Shown here piece by piece: positions 34,593 through 42,059 of a stretch of DNA of 59,282 bases. The notes beneath the pieces were generated by a model. The model made no database searches. It worked only from the letters and a program-made list of their open reading frames with translations, and was not told the DNA's origin. How positions within the stretch are numbered: position 1 is the stretch's first letter; each line of letters opens with the position of its first letter. Source of the DNA: Marivita sp. (lineage in GTDB: Bacteria > Pseudomonadota > Alphaproteobacteria > Rhodobacterales > Rhodobacteraceae); assembly GCF_020055635.1 (NCBI RefSeq), contig NZ_JAIPUT010000025.1, positions 1-59,282 of the forward strand, in the 5' to 3' direction. The position numbers were made by a program, and so were the translations under genes.

Positions 34593-34608
34593 GCGAACGG
34601 ATGTTCGC
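34593..34608. promoter_or_regulatory. Putative IclR-type operator before Opp system 3
   Basis: GCGAAC-N4-GTTCGC, a perfect 6-base-arm palindrome, in the 155-base gap between the ALDH stop and the receptor 3 start. No clear third half-site is visible. Confidence 0.6.
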
Positions 34609-34619
34609 CAAATAAAACA

Positions 34620-36065
34620 TCAAAGACCACCAATGCAGGTGTATTTTGTCTCGAGATAGTCATCGAGGCCCTGCCAGCTGCCTTCTTTGCCAAGGCCGGA
34701 TTCCTTCAACCCGCCAAACGGAACCTCTGGGGTCACGATCAGCACCTCGTTGATTCCGATCAGCCCGTACTCCAGTTGGTCCTGAAGCCGGAACGCCCGT
34801 CCAAGATCGCGGGTATAAGCGTAGGCCGCGAGGCCGTATTCCGTATCATTGGCCATGCGGATCGCATCGTCTTCCGAGTCGAACCGATAGACCGGGGCGA
34901 CAGGACCAAAGATCTCTTCCCGTGTGACCCGCATGGTCTCGTTTGCCTCGGCGATGACAGTCGGCTCGAAGAACAGACCGCCGCGCGGATGGCGGTTTCC
35001 GCCCGTGCGCACGATACCGCCATTGGCGACCGCATCGGCAATCAGCTCCTCGGTCTTTTCGATCGCCGTCATGTCGATCATCGGACCCTGCTCTGCCCCG
35101 TCATCAGACCCGGGCGCTACCTTGAGAGCGGCGGCGCGCTTTGAGAGCCGCTCGACGAAGTCATCATAGATGCCAGCCTGCACGAACACCCGGTTGGAAC
35201 AGATGCAGGTCTGGCCGGCATTGCGGAACTTGGCAATCATTGCGCCGTCGACCGCACGGTCGAGATCGGCGTCGTCAAAGACGATGAAGGGCGCGTTGCC
35301 ACCCAACTCCATCGACACCTTCTTGACCGTTTCCGCCGCCCCCCTGATCAGTTGCTTTCCAATCTCGGTGGACCCGGTGAAGGTCAGCTTTCGCACCGCC
35401 GGGTTTTTCAGAATCTCGTTGCCAATTTCGCGGGCGGATCCCGTCAAGATGTTCACGACGCCCGGCGCGAAGCCTGCACGTTCTGCCAACAGCCCCCAGA
35501 CCAAACCGCTATAAGGCGTGGCCGTTGCGGGCTTGACCACCGCCGTACACCCAGCCGCCAGGGCCGGGCCAAGTTTGCGGGCCAGCATGGAAGACGGGAA
35601 ATTCCACGGCGTGATGGCGGCAACAACACCGATGGGATGTCGTGTCGTCAAGAGTTTGCGGTTTGGCCAAGGCGACGGGATGACCGCTCCCCCGGCCCGG
35701 CGCGCCTCTTCTGCGAACCACAGAACATAGGCCGCCGACGACATGACCTCGCCCCGCGCCTCGGCCAGGGGTTTGCCCTGTTCCGCGGTCAGCAGCGCAG
35801 CAAGCGCATCAACATTGTCCACGATCTGCCGGTGCAGATTGCGCAGCAGCTGCGTGCGCTCGGTCACACTCGTTGCGGAATAGGCCGGGAACGCCTTTTC
35901 CGCCGCGGCAATGGCGCGGGCCGTTTCCGCCGCGCCGGAATTGGGGACGTGACCTATGACCTTGCCGCTGGCCGGATCGGTCACGTTGATTTGCCCGCCA
36001 GTGTCGGACGAAACCCACTCCCCGTCGATCAAATTGGCTTCTTTCAGGAACTCGGAATAGATCAT
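34620..36065 (-). CDS. Aldehyde dehydrogenase (succinate-semialdehyde / 2-oxoglutarate-semialdehyde dehydrogenase type)
   Basis: The 481-residue NAD(P)-dependent ALDH has Asn155 in ITPWNFP, Glu253 in SMELGGNAPF and nucleophile Cys287 in GQTCICSNR, so the active site is complete. The closest family is the GabD-like semialdehyde dehydrogenases, which oxidise succinate semialdehyde, glutarate semialdehyde or 2-oxoglutarate semialdehyde. With a DapA-family enzyme nearby, a route through a semialdehyde is plausible. The ATG at 36065 has GGAG at good spacing. An operator lies 16-39 bases upstream, although the DAO gene lies on the same strand just before it. Confidence 0.92.
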   Translation of the reverse strand: MIYSEFLKEANLIDGEWVSSDTGGQINVTDPASGKVIGHVPNSGAAETARAIAAAEKAFPAYSATSVTERTQLLRNLHRQIVDNVDALAALLTAEQGKPLAEARGEVMSSAAYVLWFAEEARRAGGAVIPSPWPNRKLLTTRHPIGVVAAITPWNFPSSMLARKLGPALAAGCTAVVKPATATPYSGLVWGLLAERAGFAPGVVNILTGSAREIGNEILKNPAVRKLTFTGSTEIGKQLIRGAAETVKKVSMELGGNAPFIVFDDADLDRAVDGAMIAKFRNAGQTCICSNRVFVQAGIYDDFVERLSKRAAALKVAPGSDDGAEQGPMIDMTAIEKTEELIADAVANGGIVRTGGNRHPRGGLFFEPTVIAEANETMRVTREEIFGPVAPVYRFDSEDDAIRMANDTEYGLAAYAYTRDLGRAFRLQDQLEYGLIGINEVLIVTPEVPFGGLKESGLGKEGSWQGLDDYLETKYTCIGGL

Positions 36066-36080
36066 CGTACACTCCATTTT

Positions 36081-36104
36081 CGAACTATTGTTCGTATAGC
36101 GCAC
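36081..36104. promoter_or_regulatory. Putative tripartite IclR-type operator before the ALDH gene
   Basis: CGAAC-N4-GTTCG-N5-CGCAC, with all three half-sites intact. It fills most of the 67-base gap between the DAO stop and the ALDH start, so ALDH probably has its own promoter. Confidence 0.7.
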
Positions 36105-36132
36105 ACATGAACGACCAGCAATTGGCAAAATT

Positions 36133-37254
36133 TCAAAGCGCGAATGCGTGAAGGTCGATCTCGGGCGTCTGCCCAAGCGCCAGCGCCGCGATCGCCTCGG
36201 ATACAGCAGGGGCCGCGGTAAAGCCCATCCAGGGAAAGAGGTTCAGGAAGAACCCGGGCACATCCGGGACTTCGCCAAGGATGGGACGCCAATCGGGCGT
36301 GCCATTGACCATCGCCGCCCAGCTACGGACAATGTCGACCCCGTGCAGGGCCGGCACAACATCTTGCGCAATCGAAAGGTTGCGAATCATCGACCGGTGA
36401 TCGACGACCGGATGCCCCTTGAGCCGGGCAGGCCATCCGCCGCCGATCAGAAAACCGCCTTCTAAAGCCTGCTTCAGGGTCAGCTTTTCTCCGGTAAAAT
36501 ACAGCAGGTAGGGCAAGGTGGGAGGTCGTTTCTCCGTGACGGCGACCTGGATCGCATGCGCCTCGATTTCGACCTGGATACCAAGCATGGCCGACACCCG
36601 CGACGCGTCCGAGCCCGCGGCGTTGACCACGCGGTGAGCCGCGATATCGCCCTGGCTGGTCCGCAGCAAAAAGTCTCTATTGTCGCGTTTGATGGCTGTT
36701 ACCTCAGCGTTTCGGCGCAGATCCAGCCCCATCTCGACTGCGCGCCGTGCATATAAAGGTGCCACGGTGAACGGATCGGCTTTCCCTTCGATCGGGCAAA
36801 ACGCACCAAGGGACATGCCGTCTGCAAGAAACGGCGCATTCCGGGCAAGCGTATCCTTGTCCCAAAGGTCGACCTCGAGCCCAGCCTGTCGTTCTATTGC
36901 CACCTTGTCTCGAAGAGCCGCGCAATCCGTATCGGAGGCGGCCACCATCAAGCCGCCTTTGACCGACAGGCCGATGCGCCCTTGCAACTCATCTTCAAGC
37001 GCACCCCATTTTCGGATTGAGGCCTGAAATAGGGGTAAGGTGGCCGCATAGCGACGCGCCCAATCAGCGCCAAGGTTGCGAAAAGGATCAAAGGGGATCT
37101 GTGCATGGATCGAACCCGCGTTCGACCCCGATGCCCCAAGGTTCAGATCGCGGCGCTCAAGCAGAAGAACGGATGCGCCCTGCTTGCAGGCGTAATATGC
37201 TGTCGAGGCCCCGGCAAGCCCGCCGCCGATAATGGCAAGGTCATAGTGCGGCAT
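36133..37254 (-). CDS. FAD-dependent oxidoreductase (DAO family)
   Basis: The 373-residue D-amino-acid-oxidase-family flavoprotein has the Rossmann motif GGGLAG (10-15), an Arg-rich segment RRDLNLGASGSNAGSIHAQ, and a C-terminal FAD segment (MVNGTPDWRPILGEVPDVPGFFLNLFPWMGFTAAPAVSEAIA). The family oxidises secondary or primary amines such as sarcosine, glycine, hydroxyproline or opines. It shares the NAGSxHxQ element with the second DAO protein at 43707-44831. It is divergent from the isomerase-DapA-OYE operon across a 101-base gap with an operator. Confidence 0.9.
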   Translation of the reverse strand: MPHYDLAIIGGGLAGASTAYYACKQGASVLLLERRDLNLGASGSNAGSIHAQIPFDPFRNLGADWARRYAATLPLFQASIRKWGALEDELQGRIGLSVKGGLMVAASDTDCAALRDKVAIERQAGLEVDLWDKDTLARNAPFLADGMSLGAFCPIEGKADPFTVAPLYARRAVEMGLDLRRNAEVTAIKRDNRDFLLRTSQGDIAAHRVVNAAGSDASRVSAMLGIQVEIEAHAIQVAVTEKRPPTLPYLLYFTGEKLTLKQALEGGFLIGGGWPARLKGHPVVDHRSMIRNLSIAQDVVPALHGVDIVRSWAAMVNGTPDWRPILGEVPDVPGFFLNLFPWMGFTAAPAVSEAIAALALGQTPEIDLHAFAL

Positions 37255-37285
37255 CGCTTGAAAACCCCGTTGAGTCGCGTCATAT

Positions 37286-37319
37286 GTTCGTTATACTAAC
37301 TTTTGTACGCATGATGAAC
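37286..37319. promoter_or_regulatory. Putative IclR-type operator in a divergent promoter region, four half-sites
   Basis: The series GTTCG-N5-CTAAC-N4-GTACG-N5-TGAAC keeps the spacing of the other sites with single-base changes in three half-sites. It lies between the DAO gene (leftward) and the isomerase gene (rightward) and could serve both. Confidence 0.5.
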
Positions 37320-37355
37320 AGTCTGTGAAACTGATCTAACAGGAGTTTTCTGCCG

Positions 37356-38189
37356 ATGTCGCACCTGCCCGTGGCCGCCAGCACCTTTCCCTTTCTCTAT
37401 TCCTCAAGCGGTCTTGACTCGCTCAAGCACCTCAACGGGATGGGATACAAAGACTTTGAACTGATGATCTTTCCGCCGCATTGCTGGCCTTCGCAATTGT
37501 CTGGCGATCAGCGCAAGGAATACAAGGCGTGGCTCGAGGGTGAAGGCACCCGGATCACCTCCTTCTGCTATCCTCTGATCGACAACAACCCCAACTCGCC
37601 CGACCCGCATATGCGGCAATATACATTGGACCGCTATTTTGAAGCGATTGATTTCGCGGCTGAGTTGAAATGCCCTTACGTGGTGATGATCCCCGGCGTC
37701 TATGGCGGGCTGATCGATCCGCCCAAGGAATGGCTGGACGAATGGTTCGTCGAGTCCGCCAAAAAGGTCGTCGCCCATGCCAAGGGAACGGGTGTGCGCA
37801 TCCTTCTGGAAAACGTCCCCTTCACCCATCGCCCGTCGGTTCAGGACATGGTGGACCTGTGCGGCATGATCGGGGACATTGGCGTCAACTACGATGTGTG
37901 CAATGGCGTCTATATCAAGGAAGATGCGGGCGACGCGATCCGGTTGCTGGGCGATCTGTGCGAGAACGTGCATATTTCCGACAGCCCTGCGGATGTGTTC
38001 AAGCACGAACGGCTTGGCACCGGCATCGTGAATGTCGCCCCGGTGGCGCAGGCACTGAAGGATATCGGCTACGACAAGCTGACAGTACTTGAAATGATCT
38101 CGGACGCGAACCTGCCCGGGACCGACCCGGATGGCGATATCCGCGCCAGCCATGATATTCTGGCCCAGCACGGCTGGGCGGCCCTCTGA
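37356..38189 (+). CDS. Sugar phosphate isomerase/epimerase family protein (TIM barrel)
   Basis: The 277-residue protein belongs to the AP-endonuclease-2-like TIM-barrel superfamily. Metal-ligand positions can be recognised: Glu in RILLENVPF, Asp in GVNYDVCNG, His in NVHISDS and Glu in LTVLEMISD. This superfamily includes xylose isomerase-like epimerases, inosose dehydratase and hydroxypyruvate isomerase. The substrate is not readable. It leads a three-gene operon (18 bases to the DapA-like gene) and has AGGAG upstream. Confidence 0.85.
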   Translation: MSHLPVAASTFPFLYSSSGLDSLKHLNGMGYKDFELMIFPPHCWPSQLSGDQRKEYKAWLEGEGTRITSFCYPLIDNNPNSPDPHMRQYTLDRYFEAIDFAAELKCPYVVMIPGVYGGLIDPPKEWLDEWFVESAKKVVAHAKGTGVRILLENVPFTHRPSVQDMVDLCGMIGDIGVNYDVCNGVYIKEDAGDAIRLLGDLCENVHISDSPADVFKHERLGTGIVNVAPVAQALKDIGYDKLTVLEMISDANLPGTDPDGDIRASHDILAQHGWAAL

Positions 38190-38207
38190 GTCAATAAAGG
38201 ACACGAT

Positions 38208-39146
38208 ATGAAACAGTTTCGCGGGAGTCACTCTGTCAACGTGACCCCCTTCACCGCCGATGGCAGCGCCATCGATCTCGAAGCCAACCGCCGGCTGATC
38301 GACTGGCAGATCTCGCAGGGCGTTCCAGGGGTCATCATCCTTGGCACCACCGGGGAATTCCTGACCGTGTCGGACGCCGAGCGCGCCGCTTTTGTCGAAG
38401 ACACCGTGGCGCATGTGAACGGGCGCATCGCCGTCTGGGTCGGCGCGTCGAACGCCTACAGCGTCAACGCCGCCCGCTATGCACGCGAGGCGGAAGCGGC
38501 CGGCGCGGACGGGTTGATGATCATCCCGCCCTATTACTACACGCCCACCGAGGACGAGATCGTCGGCTACTACGACATGATCACCCGGACCTGCGATCTG
38601 CCGATCATGCTCTACAACAACCCGGTCACGTCGAATGTCGACATGTCCGCCAAGCTGGTTGGCCGACTGACCCGTGAGTTCGACACAGTGCGCTATATCA
38701 AGGAAGCGTCGATGGACGTCGCCCGCGTCTATGACATTGTCGAGGAAACCGAAGGCGTGATGAACGTCTTTGCCGGTGAGCGGATCGTCGAGTCTTTCCT
38801 TCTGGGCGCCGTCGGGTACGTGAACCCGTTCGGCAATTACATCCCGCGCGCGTCGACCCGGATCTGGGACTTGCTCGAGGCCGGCCGTATCGAGGATGCG
38901 AAGGCGATTCAGCGCCACATCACCATCATCGAGCACACCATCGCCGAAGGACATCCGACCTATGGGCACCAGTGTTATTCCAAGGCCCTGGCTGCCGAGG
39001 CAGGGTGCCCGGTCGGCGACGTCCGTCCGCCACTGACGCAGTTCGCGTCCTTGGGTGAAGAAGGCCGCGAGCGCGCGGCAAAGCTCAAAGCGATCATGAC
39101 CGAACTTGATCAATTGATGGACGACTTGGAAAGCAAGGCCGCATGA
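38208..39146 (+). CDS. DapA-family lyase/aldolase (dihydrodipicolinate synthase-like)
   Basis: The 312-residue class I aldolase-fold protein has the pyruvate-binding TTGE (47-50), Tyr136 in IMLYNNP and Schiff-base Lys165 in VRYIKEAS. Besides dihydrodipicolinate synthase, the family includes N-acetylneuraminate lyase, 2-keto-3-deoxy-sugar-acid dehydratases/aldolases and the deaminase of hydroxyproline breakdown. A second paralog lies at 51532-52449. In this catabolic setting a lyase or dehydratase of a keto-acid is more likely than lysine biosynthesis. The stop overlaps the OYE gene by 4 bases. Confidence 0.9.
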   Translation: MKQFRGSHSVNVTPFTADGSAIDLEANRRLIDWQISQGVPGVIILGTTGEFLTVSDAERAAFVEDTVAHVNGRIAVWVGASNAYSVNAARYAREAEAAGADGLMIIPPYYYTPTEDEIVGYYDMITRTCDLPIMLYNNPVTSNVDMSAKLVGRLTREFDTVRYIKEASMDVARVYDIVEETEGVMNVFAGERIVESFLLGAVGYVNPFGNYIPRASTRIWDLLEAGRIEDAKAIQRHITIIEHTIAEGHPTYGHQCYSKALAAEAGCPVGDVRPPLTQFASLGEEGRERAAKLKAIMTELDQLMDDLESKAA

Positions 39147-40249
39147 GCGACATCCCCCCCCTCTTCACTCCGTTCACGGTTCGCGGCACGACCTTTCCCA
39201 ATCGCATCACACTGGCACCGATGTGCCAGTACCAGGCCGATGACGGGCATCCGAACGATTGGCACATCGCACATCACGGGCGCTACGCGACCTCGGGGAT
39301 CGGCTGCGCCATTGTCGAGGCGACGGGTATCAGCGCCGAAGGGCGGATCAGCCCCGGTTGCACTGGCATCTATTCAGACAGCCATGTCGAGGCGTGGAAG
39401 CCGATTACGGCGCTTTACCGCAAGCAGGGCATCCCGATCTTCATGCAGATCAACCATGCCGGGCCAAAGGCATCGACGATGCGGCCATGGGATGGCGGTG
39501 GGCCGCTTGATCCCGCCAGCGACGAAAAGCCTTGGCAGACCGTTGCGCCTTCAGCGATTCCGGCGCGCGACGGGTGGCACACGCCCCGTGCGCTCGAGAT
39601 GTCGGAAATGGCGGGGATCGCCGAGGATTTCGCGCAAGCTGCCAAGCAGGCGCTCGCCGCCGGGTTCGATGGCGTGCAGATTCACGGCGCTCACGGCTAT
39701 CTACTGCACAGCTTCATGTCGCCCTGGTCGAACCGACGCGACGACGCCTATGGTGGACCCGCCGAGAACCGGATGCGGTTGCCTGTCGAAGTGGCGCGCG
39801 CGGTCCGTGCCGCTGTACCGGACGATGTGCCGGTGATGTACCGCGCGTCCTGCGTCGATGGCGAAGGCGGAGGTCTCACCCTGGAGGATACGGTCGCCTT
39901 GGCGAAAGAGCTGAAGACGGCCGGGATCGACCTATTCGATGCGTCAGGCGGCGGGATTCCTGCCGGGATGCGATTGGCGCAGATGAAGACGGGACCGGGC
40001 TTTCAAGTGCCCTATGCCGAACGCGTCAAGACCGAAACAGGCTTGCCGACAATGGCCGTAGGCATGATTACAGAACCCGAGCTAGCCAACAGCATCATTG
40101 CCGAAGGCAAGGCCGACATGGTGGCGATGGCCCGTCAGATGCTGCGCGAACCCGCGTGGCCTTATCGCGCGGCGCAGGAACTCGGGCATCCAAACCCGCC
40201 GTCGATCCTGCCGAAACTCTATGCATTCTACTTGCGGATCGCGGCATGA
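39143..40249 (+). CDS. Old yellow enzyme family NADH:flavin oxidoreductase (YqjM-like)
   Basis: The 368-residue FMN enzyme has the YqjM-class signature: Cys28 in APMCQYQADDG, NHAGPKAS near 104-111, and the substrate-binding His181/His184 in QIHGAHGYLLHSFMSPWSNRR. It reduces activated double bonds of enals, enones or similar compounds with NAD(P)H. The last residues AYGGPAENRMR match the family. It ends a three-gene operon and converges on the SDR at 40262. A ring or conjugated carbonyl in the catabolised compound would explain its presence; this is inferred. Confidence 0.9.
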   Translation: MSDIPPLFTPFTVRGTTFPNRITLAPMCQYQADDGHPNDWHIAHHGRYATSGIGCAIVEATGISAEGRISPGCTGIYSDSHVEAWKPITALYRKQGIPIFMQINHAGPKASTMRPWDGGGPLDPASDEKPWQTVAPSAIPARDGWHTPRALEMSEMAGIAEDFAQAAKQALAAGFDGVQIHGAHGYLLHSFMSPWSNRRDDAYGGPAENRMRLPVEVARAVRAAVPDDVPVMYRASCVDGEGGGLTLEDTVALAKELKTAGIDLFDASGGGIPAGMRLAQMKTGPGFQVPYAERVKTETGLPTMAVGMITEPELANSIIAEGKADMVAMARQMLREPAWPYRAAQELGHPNPPSILPKLYAFYLRIAA

Positions 40250-40261
40250 CGCAAACCGGGG

Positions 40262-41023
40262 TCAGCGGATATAGCTGGCCCCGTTCACATCCAGCGTCGC
40301 GCCGGACAGGTGACGGCACTTACCACTGAGACAGAAAGCCGTGAGCTTTGCGATATCCGAGGGTGGTACGAATTCACCCATCACAAGGCGGTCTTCGACG
40401 ACGTGCCGCCCACCCTGCGACTCGGCAAAATCGCGTGACATCTGCGTGTCCACCACGCCGGGAGCAATGATATAGGTGCGAATTCCGTCGCGGGCGTAGC
40501 CTGTGGCAACCGTCTGTAATGCGGCCTTGAACGCAGCCTTCGACGCCGCATAAGCGATGGTTCGAGGATTGGTGACACCCTTCTGCGCAGCCCAACTCGA
40601 AATCCCGACGATGTCGCCACCTCCGACCTCCCGGAAATAACGCACGGCGGCGCGCAAGAGTCGGGACGCGGAATGCACATTGACCTGAAAGGTCTCGTCC
40701 CAGACTGTATCCCAGGCCTCGTCCGGATCATCGATTCCCCCGTCGAACCGCATCACCGCGGCATTGTTGACGACACCGTCGATGTGACCAACCTCGGCCA
40801 GGGCTTCGGCAAACAAACGGTCTGCCCCGTCATGTGTTGCAAGATCGGCTTGAAGCAGGATGACGCGGTCCGATGGCACACCGTCGAGCGCCGCTTGGGC
40901 TCCCACGCGATCGCTGCCGTAATGCGCGATCACCCGGGCTCCGCACCGGGCGACTTCCTGTGCGATGGACCGCCCGATCCCTTTCGACGCACCGGTGACC
41001 AAGACCGTCTTTCCATCCAGCAT
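40262..41023 (-). CDS. Short-chain dehydrogenase/reductase (SDR)
   Basis: The 253-residue classical SDR has TGASKGIG, VNNAAVMRF, Ser in SSWAAQ, Tyr and Lys in YAASK, and a C-terminal CLSGKCRHLSGATLDVNGG-like segment ending in ASYIR. The ATG at 41023 with AAGGA upstream is preferred over a GTG at 41041. It is divergent from the gulonate-dehydrogenase-like gene with an operator between. The substrate is unknown. Confidence 0.9.
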   Translation of the reverse strand: MLDGKTVLVTGASKGIGRSIAQEVARCGARVIAHYGSDRVGAQAALDGVPSDRVILLQADLATHDGADRLFAEALAEVGHIDGVVNNAAVMRFDGGIDDPDEAWDTVWDETFQVNVHSASRLLRAAVRYFREVGGGDIVGISSWAAQKGVTNPRTIAYAASKAAFKAALQTVATGYARDGIRTYIIAPGVVDTQMSRDFAESQGGRHVVEDRLVMGEFVPPSDIAKLTAFCLSGKCRHLSGATLDVNGASYIR

Positions 41024-41069
41024 AATTTCTGTCCTTTTCACTTACATGCGTTGACGCACCCACGTTTTT

Positions 41070-41093
41070 CGCACATTTGTTCACATATCGAAC
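41070..41093. promoter_or_regulatory. Putative tripartite IclR-type operator in a divergent promoter region
   Basis: CGCAC-N4-GTTCA-N5-CGAAC, the same geometry as the other tripartite sites. It lies in the 88-base gap between the SDR (leftward) and the 3-hydroxyacid dehydrogenase (rightward). Confidence 0.65.
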
Positions 41094-41111
41094 AAGACAA
41101 GGTCAGGCAAT

Positions 41112-42059
41112 ATGACTCTTCCTCCGAGTGTCTTCATCCTCGGCGCCGGGGCAATCGGAACGGCTTTCGCTGCAACTTTCCGCGCTGCGGGCTGGTCGGT
41201 CACGCTCTGCGATGCCTCTACGGAAGCCCGCGCGTCTGCCACCGAGAGCGTGTCACGTCATTCAAGCGGCCTGCACCGTGCGGGGCATTCGACCAAGAGC
41301 ACCCCCGGGCAGGTCACCGTGGTTGACGCAATACCGAACGAGTCGCGTTTCGCGCTCGCCATCGAGGCAGGCCCAGAACGGCGCGAGGTCAAGACCGCGC
41401 TGTTTCACGAAATGCTGACCCACCTTGGAACGGACACGATCCTGACGACAGCGTCTTCGGCCATTCCCATGTCGGAGATACTGCCGGATGCCAGCGATCA
41501 GGCACGCTGCCTGGTGGCACATCCCGGTAATCCGCCCAGTCTGATCCGGGTGCTCGAACTTGTTCCGGCGCCGGGCACATTGCCCGACACCGTGACCAAG
41601 GCTGACACCCTGTTTCGCGCGGCCGGGTTTGATCCTGTTGCGCTGAACAAGGAAATCCCGGCCTTTGTCTTCAACCGATTGCAATCGGCACTTCTTCGCG
41701 AGGCATACCGTCTGGTAAAGGAAGGTGTAATCGACGTTGACGGGATCGACAGGCTGGTGCGCGACGGGCTCGGTCCGCGATGGGCGCTCTCGGGACCGTT
41801 TGAAACAGCTGATCTCAATACCGTCGGCGGGGTTCGCGGACATGCAGAACGGATGGGGCCAGCCTATGCCGCCATCGGCGAAGCGCGCGGCGAAACCGAC
41901 GCGCGATGGTCGCCGGAACTGGTGTCACTGGTCGAGCGCCAGCGCCGCGCCATCTTACCAGAAAACGGCTTGCCGCGCCGCCGCGCCTGGCGTGAAACAG
42001 CGCTTGCTGAATTGCTGGCCGCCCGACATCGCATCCTGTCCAGGGACACATCCAGATGA
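41112..42059 (+). CDS. 3-hydroxyacyl-CoA dehydrogenase family protein (L-gulonate 3-dehydrogenase / lambda-crystallin-like)
   Basis: The 315-residue NAD-dependent dehydrogenase has GAGAIG (11-16), the family HPxNPP motif with catalytic His137 (AHPGNPPSLIRVLELVP), and FNRLQSALLREAYRLVKEGV followed by LVRDGLGPRWALSGPFETADLN. The last part is the hallmark of the lambda-crystallin branch (L-gulonate 3-dehydrogenase, carnitine dehydrogenase), which acts on free 3-hydroxy acids rather than CoA esters. It leads a three-gene operon with the fused flavoprotein subunit (4-base overlap) and a DAO protein. Confidence 0.85.
   Translation: MTLPPSVFILGAGAIGTAFAATFRAAGWSVTLCDASTEARASATESVSRHSSGLHRAGHSTKSTPGQVTVVDAIPNESRFALAIEAGPERREVKTALFHEMLTHLGTDTILTTASSAIPMSEILPDASDQARCLVAHPGNPPSLIRVLELVPAPGTLPDTVTKADTLFRAAGFDPVALNKEIPAFVFNRLQSALLREAYRLVKEGVIDVDGIDRLVRDGLGPRWALSGPFETADLNTVGGVRGHAERMGPAYAAIGEARGETDARWSPELVSLVERQRRAILPENGLPRRRAWRETALAELLAARHRILSRDTSR

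Noticed and set aside
37404..39113. Long 569-residue leftward frame across the isomerase and DapA-like genes
   Set aside because: It spans two well-supported rightward genes and has no recognisable domain; treated as a composition artefact.
34620..39146. A complete hydroxyproline degradation cluster
   Set aside because: No proline-racemase-family epimerase is found, and the DAO and DapA-type proteins are generic; kept only as a hypothesis.
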